DNA from: Flavobacterium psychrophilum
GTDB lineage: Bacteria > Bacteroidota > Bacteroidia > Flavobacteriales > Flavobacteriaceae
Reading direction: 5' to 3'
Assembly (NCBI GenBank): GCA_945862065.1
Contig: CAMAWT010000010.1
Span: 26,832-90,831, forward strand
DNA length: 64,000 nucleotides
A program made the translations under genes and the position numbers. Positions 47,040-57,207 of the stretch are shown here, one piece after another (within the stretch, counting starts at the first letter, position 1; every line of letters begins with the position of its first letter). The notes beneath the pieces were generated by a model, which was given only the letters and a program-made list of their open reading frames with translations, was not told where the DNA came from and did not search any database.

Positions 47040-47519
47040 TTAAATATCTTTAAAAATAGTATGCATTAATCTTTTTTTGTCATTGATACTTTCCTCAAGT
47101 GAAATCATTGTTTCTGTTCTGTAAACTCCTTCAATATCATCAATCATGAAAATAACATCCTTTGCATGTTTGGTATCTTTAGCTCTAATTTTACAGAAGA
47201 TATTAAACTTTCCTGTAGTAACATGAGCAACTGTTACAAACGGAATTTCATTAATACGCTCCAAAACAAATTTAGTTTGCGAGGTATTATTTAAAAATAC
47301 ACCAACATAAGCAATGAAAGAATAACCTAATTTTTCATAATCAAGAGTTAAAGTTGATCCCATTATGATTCCAGCATCTTCCATCTTTTTTACTCTCACG
47401 TGTACAGTACCCGCAGAGATCAATAATTTTTTTGCAATGTCAGTAAAAGGTATTCTCGTGTTGTCTATCAACATGTCAAGAATTTGATGATCTACTTCAT
47501 CTAAACGAAACTTACTCAT
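47040..47519 (-). CDS. Lrp/AsnC family transcriptional regulator
   Basis: A 159-residue feast/famine regulator. N-terminal winged helix-turn-helix: LDEVDHQILDMLIDNTRIPFTDIAKKLLISAGTVHVRVKKMEDAGII split as DHQILDMLIDNTRIPFTDIA and SAGTVHVRVKKMEDAGII (about 10-55). C-terminal RAM ligand-binding domain (about 70-150, with VTTGKFNIFCKIRAKDTKHA). Probably senses an amino acid; the target genes are not visible. It is followed by its own terminator and preceded by the M14 peptidase gene on the same strand. Confidence 0.93.
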   Translation of the reverse strand: MSKFRLDEVDHQILDMLIDNTRIPFTDIAKKLLISAGTVHVRVKKMEDAGIIMGSTLTLDYEKLGYSFIAYVGVFLNNTSQTKFVLERINEIPFVTVAHVTTGKFNIFCKIRAKDTKHAKDVIFMIDDIEGVYRTETMISLEESINDKKRLMHTIFKDI

Positions 47520-47563
47520 AACTTCAGAATTTATATTTATAGCTTATATCTTTATTTTGTGTA

Positions 47564-48703
47564 TCAAACTTTGAAACCATCTTTAAAAAACCAATTAGAA
47601 TCTATTAAAAAACTTGCTATTTCATCGATAACGGGAAATTGATTCAAATCATTTTCATACTTTCCGCCTTTCACATCATAAGTAGTATGAAAAAAATAAT
47701 GATTTAAATCTCCAATTTCGGCAACATAAGCAACAAATAATAAATTGCCGTTCACCAATTGTTCTTTAAATTGAAGCGCAAAATTCGTAATTTTTTCAAT
47801 ACCATCATAATTTATTTTAATATTTTTAATAAAAATATCATAAAAAACGATTTTATTTTGAGGAATTTGCAGATAATTACTGATATCGTTAAATACTATA
47901 TCGTTTTCGTTAAAATGAAACAATCCTGAAATTAATGAAATAAAAACCATTTTTCGTGTTTGTTCCCTTTCGTAATCATTTGGAAAATGACCTGCTTCAA
48001 ATAATATTGTGGGTACTCCAAATGACTGAAACATATCGCCAATGCAGTTCATATTAAATCCGTCATCAAAACGGCCAACTTGCCCTGGAATGTATTTTTG
48101 TAAAGTTGAATTCATCGATTCTATCCATTTTACGGCTTTTATTCGGGTTTCATTGTATTCTTTTTGTTCGTTATATGAAGGTGCTAAAAAGGAAATTGTT
48201 GCAGGTTTCCCAGAATCCGAAACTCCAAAAATGGTTCGTTGATCATGCAAATTGAAACAATAGTCTGGTTTAAATTCTTCAAAAACGTGTCGCAACATCT
48301 TACTTTCTGGCTGCGATAAATCGACGGAATCCCGATTCAAATCTATATTATTTGCATTGGCTCTTGTGTATAAAAAAGCACCATCTGGATTTACCATCGG
48401 TAAAATACAAAAAGTGAATTTTTCCAATATTTGAATCCCAACCTCTTTATCATTCAATAAGAAATTCAAAAAATCAAATACTGCCTTTGTTGTAGTGCTT
48501 TCATTTCCATGCATTTGCGACCACATTAATGTTTTGGTTGTACCATATCCAACTTCTATTTTGTACAATGGCTTTCCTAAAACAGAAGTTCCCAATTGAG
48601 TCCAACTACTTTTTTTTAACAACGGTTCAATTGAATCCAACGTAATGTATCTTCCAAATAAAGATTTTTCCTTATGGTTTTCAAATAATTGATCGAAATT
48701 CAT
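47564..48703 (-). CDS. M14-family zinc carboxypeptidase
   Basis: 379 residues, no signal peptide. Zinc site His65 and Glu68 (MHGNEST) and His153 (FNLHDQRT); substrate-carboxylate region NPDG (105-108) and DLNRDSVDLS (121-130); catalytic Glu236 (LFEAGHF). The order and spacing fit the M14 carboxypeptidase fold. Lack of a signal peptide suggests a cytoplasmic or non-classically located enzyme acting on peptides or peptidoglycan fragments; a C-terminal 120-residue beta-rich extension (about 260-379) is of unknown role. A TATTTTTG -7 element lies at 48719-48726. Confidence 0.87.
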   Translation of the reverse strand: MNFDQLFENHKEKSLFGRYITLDSIEPLLKKSSWTQLGTSVLGKPLYKIEVGYGTTKTLMWSQMHGNESTTTKAVFDFLNFLLNDKEVGIQILEKFTFCILPMVNPDGAFLYTRANANNIDLNRDSVDLSQPESKMLRHVFEEFKPDYCFNLHDQRTIFGVSDSGKPATISFLAPSYNEQKEYNETRIKAVKWIESMNSTLQKYIPGQVGRFDDGFNMNCIGDMFQSFGVPTILFEAGHFPNDYEREQTRKMVFISLISGLFHFNENDIVFNDISNYLQIPQNKIVFYDIFIKNIKINYDGIEKITNFALQFKEQLVNGNLLFVAYVAEIGDLNHYFFHTTYDVKGGKYENDLNQFPVIDEIASFLIDSNWFFKDGFKV

Positions 48704-48748
48704 AGTTACTTGTTTTCACAAAAATAAGATAGTTTTGCTAACTTGGTC

Positions 48749-49324
48749 TTATTTGATAGCTTTATTATATAATTCGATATCAAAATCATTTTCAGTATTT
48801 TTCCCTTTTACACCTTTAAAAAAAGGTAGCAATACTTGCATATCTTGCTCATAATCACCTGTTGGCTGAAATGGTGCTCCAAATCTCACTTCTTTTCTAG
48901 AATAATCAAAGGCTACGGGAACTATCAATGCATTCGCTTTCAAAGCAATAAAGTAAAAACCTGAACGTAATTGATTCACTTTTTTACGTGTTCCTTCTGG
49001 AGCAATAGCCAATCTAAAAACGTTTCGAAAATTGAAAATATCTACGGTAGCATCGACATTATTTTTATTCCCTGATCGGTCCAACGGTGCGCCACCAATA
49101 GATTTAAAATAATATCCAAATGGAAAATTAAACAATTCTTTTTTACCTACAAAGTTCATTTCCAATCCAATAATTCCTCTTGCAAACAGTCCCAAAAAAA
49201 AGTCATACCAACTTGTATGATGCAAAACCATAAAAACACATTTCTTGACATCTGGACTTAACGTGCCTACCAAATTCCAACCAAAAATCTTAGTGAAAAT
49301 AAAAGAATATATTTTTTTTTTCAT
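48749..49324 (-). CDS. Lysophospholipid/1-acylglycerol-3-phosphate acyltransferase
   Basis: A 191-residue PlsC-like acyltransferase. Catalytic H-x4-D: His36 to Asp41 (HHTSWYDFF); glycerol-phosphate binding APEGTRKK (about 107-114), in place of the usual FPEGTR; GGAPLDRS and VPVAFDYSRKEV later. Shorter than the 240-residue E. coli PlsC, with only one weak N-terminal hydrophobic stretch (KIYSFIFTKIFGW). Substrate (glycerophospholipid or ornithine/glycine lipid typical of Bacteroidota) cannot be decided. Confidence 0.88.
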   Translation of the reverse strand: MKKKIYSFIFTKIFGWNLVGTLSPDVKKCVFMVLHHTSWYDFFLGLFARGIIGLEMNFVGKKELFNFPFGYYFKSIGGAPLDRSGNKNNVDATVDIFNFRNVFRLAIAPEGTRKKVNQLRSGFYFIALKANALIVPVAFDYSRKEVRFGAPFQPTGDYEQDMQVLLPFFKGVKGKNTENDFDIELYNKAIK

Positions 49325-49358
49325 GCCATTTTTTTTTACAAATCTAATATTAATCTAC

Positions 49359-49366
49359 TATTTTTG
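49359..49366 (+). promoter_or_regulatory. -7 element of the methyltransferase gene
   Basis: TATTTTTG (49359-49366), an exact TAnnTTTG match. It contains the TTG at 49364, so that codon cannot be the start; transcription would begin about 49371-49374, leaving an almost leaderless mRNA for the ATG at 49379. Confidence 0.6.
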
Positions 49367-49378
49367 AAGAAAAAAATA

Positions 49379-50041
49379 ATGTTTTCAAAATTACTTAGCT
49401 ATTTTATACCTTTTACCATCCATAAAAAGAAATCTAATTACAGCAAAAGCTTGGAAGTAACTTGGAATTATGGTGAACTTGTACTCGATTCTGCCAACAC
49501 TAATTATTCTTTTGGCAGTTTGCAACGCATCTTAAAAAAGGGTCTAAAATATATAGGATATGATCGAATCAAAAAATTTGATGAAATATTGGTTTTGGGC
49601 GTTGCAGGTGGAAGCGTTATCAAAACTTTGGTCAACGATTTTCAATTCAAAGGAAAGATAACAGGTGTTGAAATTGACAAAGATATCATTCAAATTGCCA
49701 AAAATTATTTTAAAATTGATGAGATAACGAACCTTACATTAATACAAGACGATGCGTTCGAATTTGTATTAAAAACCAACCAAAAATATGATTTAATTAT
49801 CATCGATATTTTTTTAGACACCACAATGCCTAATTTTTTATTTGAAGATTTTTTCATCAATCGGATTACAACTTTACTAAACACAAATGGTTTTATATTA
49901 TTCAACACGATGGTTTTAAATAAAAAAGATTTAGAAAGAAATATTTTATACAAATCCAAATTCAATACTAATTATTCTGTTCGAATGTACCCCAAAGTTG
50001 AAGAACACAACGAATTATTTACCATAAAAAAATTAAGATAA
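49379..50041 (+). CDS. Spermidine-synthase-like SAM-dependent methyltransferase
   Basis: 220 residues from ATG 49379. Rossmann SAM-binding fold: VLGVAGGSVIKTL (about 72-84), GVEIDKDIIQIA, TLIQDDAFEFV and YDLIIIDIFLDTTMPNF. These are the strand/loop motifs of the spermidine-synthase superfamily, but the polyamine-specific second substrate motif (DxxDP) is absent, so a methyltransferase of unknown substrate is more likely than an aminopropyltransferase. Divergent from the acyltransferase gene. Confidence 0.75.
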   Translation: MFSKLLSYFIPFTIHKKKSNYSKSLEVTWNYGELVLDSANTNYSFGSLQRILKKGLKYIGYDRIKKFDEILVLGVAGGSVIKTLVNDFQFKGKITGVEIDKDIIQIAKNYFKIDEITNLTLIQDDAFEFVLKTNQKYDLIIIDIFLDTTMPNFLFEDFFINRITTLLNTNGFILFNTMVLNKKDLERNILYKSKFNTNYSVRMYPKVEEHNELFTIKKLR

Positions 50042-50090
50042 CGTCGAATTAATACTCCAATAAAAAATATTTAATTTATTTACAAAATGC

Positions 50091-50098
50091 TATCTTTG
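50091..50098 (+). promoter_or_regulatory. -7 element of sdaA
   Basis: TATCTTTG (50091-50098), an exact TAnnTTTG match, 19 bp before the sdaA ATG. Confidence 0.6.
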
Positions 50099-50117
50099 TC
50101 TTATATAATTACAAATT

Positions 50118-51545
50118 ATGGAAGAATGTATTTCTGTTTTTGACATGCTAAAAATTGGTGTTGGACCCTCAAGCTCTCACACATTAGGACCTTGGCGTGC
50201 GGCTGAATGTTTTTTAAATGAATTGAAAGAGCAACAAATATTTGACCATGTTGTTGAAATTAAAGTCGATTTGTTTGGTTCACTTTCATTAACTGGAAAA
50301 GGTCATGCAACAGATTTGGCAGTTATGCTTGGTTTGAGTGACGAAGACCCAGAATTCATTGCAATTGATTCTATAAGTGCCATAATTAAAGAAATCAATC
50401 AAAATCAACAAATCAATCTGGGTGGAAAAAAATTAATTCCATTTTATCCGGAAAAACAAATAGTTTTCAATAAAAATTTTCTTCCTTTTCATGCCAATGG
50501 ATTAACATTCACGGCAATTTGTAATTATAAAGTTGCATTTATATCCACTTTTTATTCCATTGGAGGTGGTTTTATAATAAAAGAAGAACAACAATCTGAT
50601 AAGAAAAAAATAGAAACCAAATGTTCCTTTCCTTACAAGATTGATAATGCAAAAATGTTGCTGCAATTTTGCTCTGAAAACAACAAATCCATTTCAGAAA
50701 TTGTATACGAGAATGAAAAATCATTGCGAAGTGAATCTGAAATTGATGCCGAACTCATGCGTATTTGGAGAACAATGTTAGAATGTATGTACATCGGATG
50801 TCATTCGGAAGGTATACTCCCTGGAGGTCTTCACGTAAGAAGACGTGCTTTTGATATGCATCAAAATCTTATTGGCTTAGCTAATTATAATTCGAATCAA
50901 GAATGGCTGGAAACCATTAGAAAAACCAAAGTACAATTTCGTCAAATTTTAAAATGGGTGAGTTGTTTTGCTTTGGCTGTAAATGAAGTAAACGCAGCGT
51001 TAGGTAGAGTTGTAACTGCCCCAACAAACGGAAGTGCTGGTGTTATTCCTGCCGTTTTAATGTATTATTTGGTTATAGAAAATCACGATGCTGGTGAAAA
51101 AGAAATAAAACAATTTCTACTCGTTGCAGGAGAAATTGGTAGCTTATTTAAACAAGGATCTACTATTTCGGCTGCCATGGGCGGTTGTCAAGCAGAAATT
51201 GGAGTTTCATCAGCAATGGCGGCAGCTGCTTTGTGCGAATTGATGGGCGGAACTCCAGCTCAGGTTGCCATGGCCGCAGAAATTGCGATGGAACATCATT
51301 TGGGTTTAACCTGTGATCCAATTGGCGGATTGGTTCAAATTCCGTGTATTGAACGAAACACCATGGGAGCCATAAAAGCTATAAACGCCGCTGAATTAGC
51401 ATTAGAAACTGATGCGCTAAATGCTAAAGTTCCGCTTGATAAAGTAATAAATACTATGTGGGAAACTGCAAAAGACATGAATTCTAAATACAAAGAAACT
51501 TCTGAAGGAGGTTTGGCTATTGCCGTAAATTTAGCCGATTGTTAA
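50118..51545 (+). CDS. sdaA: L-serine ammonia-lyase, iron-sulfur type
   Basis: A 475-residue single-chain L-serine dehydratase, converting serine to pyruvate and ammonia with a [4Fe-4S] cluster. The N-terminal beta domain holds [19 protein letters not shown] (9-27); the C-terminal alpha domain holds [46 protein letters not shown] and [18 protein letters not shown], with cysteines in the usual cluster positions. Fused chain as in E. coli SdaA. Followed by a TlpA-like gene after 21 bp. Confidence 0.95.
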   Translation: MEECISVFDMLKIGVGPSSSHTLGPWRAAECFLNELKEQQIFDHVVEIKVDLFGSLSLTGKGHATDLAVMLGLSDEDPEFIAIDSISAIIKEINQNQQINLGGKKLIPFYPEKQIVFNKNFLPFHANGLTFTAICNYKVAFISTFYSIGGGFIIKEEQQSDKKKIETKCSFPYKIDNAKMLLQFCSENNKSISEIVYENEKSLRSESEIDAELMRIWRTMLECMYIGCHSEGILPGGLHVRRRAFDMHQNLIGLANYNSNQEWLETIRKTKVQFRQILKWVSCFALAVNEVNAALGRVVTAPTNGSAGVIPAVLMYYLVIENHDAGEKEIKQFLLVAGEIGSLFKQGSTISAAMGGCQAEIGVSSAMAAAALCELMGGTPAQVAMAAEIAMEHHLGLTCDPIGGLVQIPCIERNTMGAIKAINAAELALETDALNAKVPLDKVINTMWETAKDMNSKYKETSEGGLAIAVNLADC

Positions 51546-51566
51546 AAATAAAATTTAATCTACATC

Positions 51567-52937
51567 ATGAAATTAATTAAAACCTACTTTTTGCTAATTA
51601 CCTGTATACTAACAATTTCAGGTCATTCACAACAAAATAAATCTGTCGCAACCAAAAAACCTATTGTTACCAAAAATAATGTAGTAATTAAAGAGTCAAA
51701 TGGATTTAATTTAACGTTTTTAACTAAAAACTTAAATAAAGAAAGAATATCTTTATACATGATATATGGAACAGCAAAAAAACAAATTGTAAGCGATAGT
51801 ATCACCATTAAAAGTAACGAAGAAAAAGTATCTTTCAAATTTGATAAAAAAATCATTAGTGCTATTTATTTTTTAAAAATTGAATCGCAACCCAAAACAA
51901 TTGAAATAGCGATAGATAATAATACAAACGCCTCTTTTACATTAGAAAACAATAATATAGAAACATTAATTTGCACGAAGGATCAAAAAAATATTGATTT
52001 TATTAATTATCAAAAAACAGAAAAAATTCTTACTATAGAACAACGAATTGAAGCAAGAAATGGTATTGCTAAAAAATATCCGAATTCTATTTTGAATTTA
52101 TATTTTAAATTTGAAAATCAAATCGCTGAAAAATTTCCCGTTACAGATAACGATAAAGTGAAATTTAGAGATTCCTTTTTTAGCTCTTTTGATAAAGATG
52201 ACAAGCGCATTTATTTACTCCCAAATATCAACAAATTTTTATACAAATTTGTGAATATTTTACCTGTTACCAACGAAAATTACATTAAAAACATGGACCT
52301 TGTATTGAAAGGAATGGATTGTAAATCGAGAAATTATGCGGTTTATGCTAAATATTTTATGGTAAATATCAGTTTTTATGAAACTAAAAATTTAGAAGAA
52401 TCTTTCAATCATTTATATAAAAATTATTTTGAAGAAAATAAATGTAAAGCGTTCACAGATAATGATATGGCCACATATAACAATAAATATTATACCAATA
52501 AAAAAGTACCACTACTTTCTAAAACTCCTGATTTTGATTTAGTTACAAAAGACAGCACAATATATACACTTTCAAAAATTTATCCTGAAAACGATTTCAC
52601 ATTAGTTGCTTTTTATAGTCCAACCTGTGAACATTGCCAAAAAAATATGCCTGTAGTAAGTGATTTTTTTGGTACTATGAAAACCAAATATCCTGAAAAG
52701 AAAATACAGCTCATTGCAGTTCTGAATGATGATGAAGAAGATAAATGGGAAAGTTTTATTTCTGAAAAAAAATTGGCTAATTGGCTCAATTTAAAATGTC
52801 CTGACAAAACAAAAAAGTATAAAGAAGATTTTAATGCTTATTCAAATCCGTGTTATTTCTTAATCAACAAATCGGGAACTGTGGTCTTGAAGTCCTTTAA
52901 TAACAAAGCGATTGAAGAAATTTTAAAATCAAATTAA
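51567..52937 (+). CDS. Exported TlpA-like thioredoxin-fold protein
   Basis: 456 residues with a signal peptide (KLIKTYFLLITCILTISGHS, then QQN). About 25-330 is a low-complexity-rich N-terminal region of the DUF4369/DUF5106 type (NNVVIKESNGFNLTFL, ISAIYFLKIESQPKTI). The C-terminal thioredoxin domain has the redox pair Cys354-x2-Cys357 in SPTCEHCQKNMPV and later SNPCYFLINKSG (cis-Pro loop). Periplasmic thiol-disulfide reduction is likely; partners unknown. Confidence 0.83.
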   Translation: MKLIKTYFLLITCILTISGHSQQNKSVATKKPIVTKNNVVIKESNGFNLTFLTKNLNKERISLYMIYGTAKKQIVSDSITIKSNEEKVSFKFDKKIISAIYFLKIESQPKTIEIAIDNNTNASFTLENNNIETLICTKDQKNIDFINYQKTEKILTIEQRIEARNGIAKKYPNSILNLYFKFENQIAEKFPVTDNDKVKFRDSFFSSFDKDDKRIYLLPNINKFLYKFVNILPVTNENYIKNMDLVLKGMDCKSRNYAVYAKYFMVNISFYETKNLEESFNHLYKNYFEENKCKAFTDNDMATYNNKYYTNKKVPLLSKTPDFDLVTKDSTIYTLSKIYPENDFTLVAFYSPTCEHCQKNMPVVSDFFGTMKTKYPEKKIQLIAVLNDDEEDKWESFISEKKLANWLNLKCPDKTKKYKEDFNAYSNPCYFLINKSGTVVLKSFNNKAIEEILKSN

Positions 52938-53025
52938 TTTTTTCAGCATGTATCAATAAGTTATAAAACCATATTTAATTTGTAACTTACTTAACATTAA
53001 TTTCATTTTAAAAAATTAGTTTTAG

Positions 53026-53033
53026 TACTTTTA
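53026..53033 (+). promoter_or_regulatory. Possible -7 element of panB
   Basis: TACTTTTA (53026-53033) is a 7 of 8 match to TAnnTTTG, 27 bp before the panB ATG; no clear -33 box. Confidence 0.35.
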
Positions 53034-53060
53034 CATCCTCAATTTGAAATATCAAAAACA

Positions 53061-53879
53061 ATGTCTGTAGCCAAAAAAGATTACAAAAGAATTACAACGA
53101 AATCGCTCATCGAAATGAAAGCCAATGGTGAGAAAATTTCTATGCTTACCGCTTATGACTTCACAATGGCAAAAATTGTAGATGCCGCTGGGGTGGATGT
53201 AATTTTAGTTGGAGATTCTGCCAGTAATGTAATGGCGGGGCATGAAACTACATTGCCTATTACTTTAGACCAAATGATTTATCATGCATCGGGAGTTGTG
53301 AGAGCCATAGAACGAAGTTTGGTTGTGGTAGATTTGCCTTTTGGAAGCTACCAATCAGATCCAAAAGAAGCCTTACGTTCCTCCATTAGAATCATGAAAG
53401 AAAGCGGAGGTCATGCTGTTAAATTGGAAGGCGGAAGCGAAATAAAAGAATCGATCAAAAAAATATTGAATGCTGGTATCCCCGTAATGGGACATTTGGG
53501 TTTAACCCCACAATCAATCTATAAATTTGGGACTTACACTGTTAGAGCAAAAGAAGATGCCGAAGCAGAAAAACTTCTTGAAGATGCCAAATTATTGGAA
53601 CGTTTGGGTTGTTTTGCCATCGTTTTAGAAAAAATTCCTGCTCATTTAGCGACTAAAGTAGCTCAAAGCATACAAATTCCGGTGATTGGAATTGGTGCTG
53701 GTGCTGGAGTTGATGGACAAGTATTGGTAATACACGATATGCTTGGAATGAATAATGAATTTAGTCCTCGTTTTTTACGTCGTTATTTAAATTTATTTGA
53801 ACAAATGACCCAAGCCATTGGGAAGTATGTGGCGGATGTAAAATCAGTAGATTTTCCTAGTTCTAGTGAGCAATATTAA
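53061..53879 (+). CDS. panB: 3-methyl-2-oxobutanoate hydroxymethyltransferase
   Basis: A 272-residue enzyme that adds a hydroxymethyl group from methylene-THF to ketoisovalerate, giving ketopantoate in pantothenate/CoA synthesis. Motifs: [19 protein letters not shown] (28-46), [23 protein letters not shown] with the metal ligand Asp53-like residue, [11 protein letters not shown] (about 116-126), [14 protein letters not shown] and [22 protein letters not shown]. Full length. It overlaps the RluA-like gene by 14 bases, so the two are translationally coupled. panC and panD are not in the window. Confidence 0.97.
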   Translation: MSVAKKDYKRITTKSLIEMKANGEKISMLTAYDFTMAKIVDAAGVDVILVGDSASNVMAGHETTLPITLDQMIYHASGVVRAIERSLVVVDLPFGSYQSDPKEALRSSIRIMKESGGHAVKLEGGSEIKESIKKILNAGIPVMGHLGLTPQSIYKFGTYTVRAKEDAEAEKLLEDAKLLERLGCFAIVLEKIPAHLATKVAQSIQIPVIGIGAGAGVDGQVLVIHDMLGMNNEFSPRFLRRYLNLFEQMTQAIGKYVADVKSVDFPSSSEQY

Positions 53880-54573
53880 ACCAACAAAAATTATTTCAAC
53901 CAAAGATAATCTTCAAGTTTTACATGAAGACAATCATATTATTGTTGTTAATAAAAGAGTTGGAGACATTGTTCAAGGTGACAAAACGGGCGACAAACCT
54001 CTTACTGATGTGGTTAAAGAATATCTTAAAATTAAATACGAAAAACCCGGAGAAGTATTTCTTGGAGTTGTTCATCGGTTGGACCGACCTACTACTGGTA
54101 TTGTGGTTTTTGCCAAAACAAGTAAGGCATTAACCCGATTAAATGAATTATTTAGCATTAGAGAAACTCAAAAAACCTATTGGGCTATAGTGAAAAATAA
54201 ACCACCCAACACAAGTGATAGTCTGATTCATTTTATCAAAAGAAATGAAAAATCAAACACTTCCAAAGCACATATAAAAGAAGTGGCAGAGAGTAAAAAA
54301 GCGAGTCTTGATTATAAAATAATTAAAGAATTGAACAATTATTTTGCTTTAGAAATCAATTTACACACCGGAAGACATCATCAAATAAGAGCGCAACTTG
54401 CAGCTATAAATTGTCCCATAAAAGGTGATTTAAAGTACGGATTTGATAGAAGCAATCCAGATGGCGGCATTCATCTTCATGCTAGAAAATTAGCTTTTAT
54501 TCACCCTGTTTCAAAAGAATCCATTTTAATTACAGCTCCTACTCCATCAGATAGTATTTGGAATTCTATTTAA
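53866..54573 (+). CDS. RluA-family RNA pseudouridine synthase
   Basis: A 235-residue pseudouridine synthase. Catalytic motif [20 protein letters not shown] with the aspartate in RLDR (about residue 71), [12 protein letters not shown] and [13 protein letters not shown] near the end, as in RluA/RluD. No N-terminal S4 domain, so RluA/RluC-short type; target rRNA/tRNA uridine unknown. GTG start inside panB. Confidence 0.9.
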   Translation: MSNIKPTKIISTKDNLQVLHEDNHIIVVNKRVGDIVQGDKTGDKPLTDVVKEYLKIKYEKPGEVFLGVVHRLDRPTTGIVVFAKTSKALTRLNELFSIRETQKTYWAIVKNKPPNTSDSLIHFIKRNEKSNTSKAHIKEVAESKKASLDYKIIKELNNYFALEINLHTGRHHQIRAQLAAINCPIKGDLKYGFDRSNPDGGIHLHARKLAFIHPVSKESILITAPTPSDSIWNSI

Positions 54574-54634
54574 TTTTTTATAATTTTATAATGTATTTTT
54601 ACGTTATGTTTTAAACAACTAAAAACTCCACACT

Positions 54635-56020
54635 ATGAAAAAATCATTTGTTTTCGTATTACTTTTAGTAAGTAATTTCATCCTTGGGCAAGAACACTTT
54701 GCCGGATTATCAACTTCGGCACGAGGCGGAATGATTTCAGCCGGAATGAATCCTGCTGAATTAGTTAACCTAAATGATAGATTTGAGTTTAACTTATATG
54801 CTGTTAGCGTCAATGTCGCCAATAATAAAATTGGTGTCAGTGATATTATTTCTAACAAAAATTTAGAAGATTTACTCTTTCAAGGTAATGATCCCGTAAC
54901 AATGAAAGTTAGTTTTGAAGCTTTAGGTCCGGGTTTTGCTTTAAAAATAAAAAGATGGGCTTTCGGAATTTCTACAAAAGCATCCGGTAATTTAGATGTT
55001 TCAAATGTTGATTCAAATCTTGGAAAAGCTTTGTTTAATAACTCTTTAAATACGTCGTCTGTATTATTAAATAACGCAGATAATCAACGGATTTCGGGTA
55101 TTGTTTGGGGAGAAGTTGGGTTAACCGCAGCAAGAAGTCTAATTGATGACAAAAAAAACAAATTAAGTGTTGGAGCTACTTTCAAAGTATTATTTCCAGG
55201 AGCTTATTCAAACATCGGACTTCAAAATACCGCAGGAACCATCAGCCAAGTTGGAAATAATTTTTATTTGAATAATGCTTCAGGAAGTTTGAATATTTCT
55301 TATTCTGGTGGTTTAGCTAATGGTTTTTCAACATTTAGTGACTATTCAAAATCCGTTTTCGGAAATTTAAATGGTTTTGTGGGTGATTTAGGTGCCAACT
55401 ATCAAATAAAAAGTTTTGACGAAAAAGACAACAAGAAAAAAAACAACAAATACAGAAACAAGTATAAACTAAGCGCGGGTTTTTCAATCAAAAATATCGG
55501 AAACATGACCTTTGAAGATGACAATAATTACAATACAGATTATTCGCTTCAAATTCAATCCACTACTCAAAATCCAAACGGTCTTAACCTAAATCAATTT
55601 GAAAACATTGATAATCCCAAAGATATTGAAACAATTTTAGCAAATAATGGCTATTTAAATACACAATCTCCAATTAAAAAAACAATTACGGTTCAATTGC
55701 CAACAACTTTAGCTGCTTATGTTGATTTTAAATTATTTCCAAAATTCTATCTTGGTGGCTTTATTCAACAAAAATTAAACAGCGGTCAAGATAATGACCA
55801 AATGGCAGTAGCAAACATCATTACAGTCACCCCACGATTGAATTTAGGATTCTTCGAAATTTATTCACCTTGGACTCATAGCGAAGTTTCAGGAACAAAT
55901 GGTGGCTTAGGTTTTAGACTTGGTGGGTTTTATCTCGGTTCAAGTTCCATAGCTACAGCCATAATCAACGACACCAAACAAATAGATTTATACACCGGAT
56001 TTCGTTGGTCATTTTTGTAA
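54635..56020 (+). CDS. DUF5723 family outer-membrane beta-barrel protein
   Basis: 461 residues with a signal peptide (KKSFVFVLLLVSNFILG, then QEHF). The mature chain is beta-rich with alternating strands and ends in an aromatic-containing tail (LYTGFRWSFL), typical of an outer-membrane barrel. The start HFAGLSTSARGGMISAGMNP and the AFGISTKASGNLDVSNVD segment match the DUF5723 family of Bacteroidota. Function unknown; a transport or surface-structure role is guessed. It is followed by the YpfJ-like gene after 18 bp. Confidence 0.8.
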   Translation: MKKSFVFVLLLVSNFILGQEHFAGLSTSARGGMISAGMNPAELVNLNDRFEFNLYAVSVNVANNKIGVSDIISNKNLEDLLFQGNDPVTMKVSFEALGPGFALKIKRWAFGISTKASGNLDVSNVDSNLGKALFNNSLNTSSVLLNNADNQRISGIVWGEVGLTAARSLIDDKKNKLSVGATFKVLFPGAYSNIGLQNTAGTISQVGNNFYLNNASGSLNISYSGGLANGFSTFSDYSKSVFGNLNGFVGDLGANYQIKSFDEKDNKKKNNKYRNKYKLSAGFSIKNIGNMTFEDDNNYNTDYSLQIQSTTQNPNGLNLNQFENIDNPKDIETILANNGYLNTQSPIKKTITVQLPTTLAAYVDFKLFPKFYLGGFIQQKLNSGQDNDQMAVANIITVTPRLNLGFFEIYSPWTHSEVSGTNGGLGFRLGGFYLGSSSIATAIINDTKQIDLYTGFRWSFL

Positions 56021-56038
56021 TCGATAAAAACTATATAT

Positions 56039-56896
56039 ATGAAATGGATTGGAAACAGACAAAGTGATAACGTAGAAGACAGAAGAGGTATATCTGGCGG
56101 AAAAAAAACACTCCTTGGCGGTGGCGTCATCGGAATTGTAATTTTACTTCTCAATGCTTTTGGTGGCGAAAATGGTCGAATGATTGCCCCTCTTTTAGAA
56201 CAATTTAACCAAGGCGGACAACAACAAACCACCGAACAGCGGGCATTAACACCCGAAGAAATTGAAACGGGCGATTTTGCCAAAACCGTTTTTGCTTATA
56301 CCGAAGACACTTGGAATACACTTTTTCAAGAAAACGGTATGACTTATGAACAACCCAAAATGGTTCTTTTTTCCAACGATGTTTCAACGGCTTGTGGCGA
56401 TGCAACCTCTGCTTCTGGTCCGTTTTACTGTCCTGGCGATCACAAAGTGTATATGGATTTAGAATTTTTTAAAGAATTAAAAACACGCTTTGGCGCAAAA
56501 GGTGGCGACTTTGCCACAGCTTATGTCATTGCCCACGAAGTCGGTCATCACATACAAACTATTCTTGGCACCTCTGCCAAAATGCGCCAACAACAACAAG
56601 GACTTTCACAGGCAGATGCCAACAAACTTTCGGTTTGCCTAGAGTTGCAAGCCGATTTCTACGCTGGTGTTTGGGCGCATTACAACCAAAAATACCTCGA
56701 AGTAGGCGATATTGAAGAAGCTCTAAGTGCCGCGCATGCCGTGGGCGACGATGCCATTCAAAGCAAAATGCAAGGCCACGTTGAACCCGATACTTTCACA
56801 CACGGAACTTCAGAGCAACGCATGTATTGGTTCAAAAAAGGCTATGAAACCGGCGATATAAAACAAGGCGATACCTTCAGTGAATTATTAAATTAG
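56039..56896 (+). CDS. YpfJ-like neutral zinc metallopeptidase
   Basis: A 285-residue PF04228-type protein. N-terminal anchor (about 24-42, LLGGGVIGIVILLLNAF) after a short basic-acidic head (MKWIGNRQSDNVEDRRG, a family hallmark). Zinc site HEVGHH at 166-171 (HExxH) and the third ligand probably in LQADFYAGVW (about 200-209). The periplasmic catalytic domain is expected to cleave proteins, but substrates are unknown. The base composition is somewhat less AT-rich than its neighbours. Confidence 0.9.
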   Translation: MKWIGNRQSDNVEDRRGISGGKKTLLGGGVIGIVILLLNAFGGENGRMIAPLLEQFNQGGQQQTTEQRALTPEEIETGDFAKTVFAYTEDTWNTLFQENGMTYEQPKMVLFSNDVSTACGDATSASGPFYCPGDHKVYMDLEFFKELKTRFGAKGGDFATAYVIAHEVGHHIQTILGTSAKMRQQQQGLSQADANKLSVCLELQADFYAGVWAHYNQKYLEVGDIEEALSAAHAVGDDAIQSKMQGHVEPDTFTHGTSEQRMYWFKKGYETGDIKQGDTFSELLN

Positions 56897-57009
56897 AAGC
56901 TTATTCCAACTATTTGCTTCAAGAAAATTTGAAAAAAAGTTGGCAACAAAAAAAGAGTTTATATGGAATTGACGGGGTTTGCAATTTAATTTTTTTTAAA
57001 AAAGCACAC

Positions 57010-57134
57010 AACCCCGTTTCCAAAAGCCATGTTGTCCCGCTTTCGCCTTTATCTCCTTCGCCCTACGGGACTTCAGGAGGATATCGGCTCTATCGGGGCT
57101 ATAATTGACAAGCAGTTTTTCAGTTGAATTATTG
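57010..57134 (+). repeat. Family B hairpin repeat, copy 2
   Basis: Lies in the gene-free stretch 56897-57990. Shares with copy 1 at 35150: ACCCCGTTT, TCGCCTTTATCT, TTCGCCCTACGGGAC, GGATATCGGC, and TTTTTCAGTTGAATTATTG. The stem is CTCCT (about 57050-57054) with AGGAG (about 57075-57079) where copy 1 has CTACC/GGTAG: a compensatory change. The same bulged G precedes GATA. Confidence 0.75.
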
Positions 57135-57207
57135 TAAAAAAGTAAGATAGAAATAATTCATTTTCAACTCTTAATGCGAAAGGATTCTTGAGCGAAATTT
57201 ATTTTTT

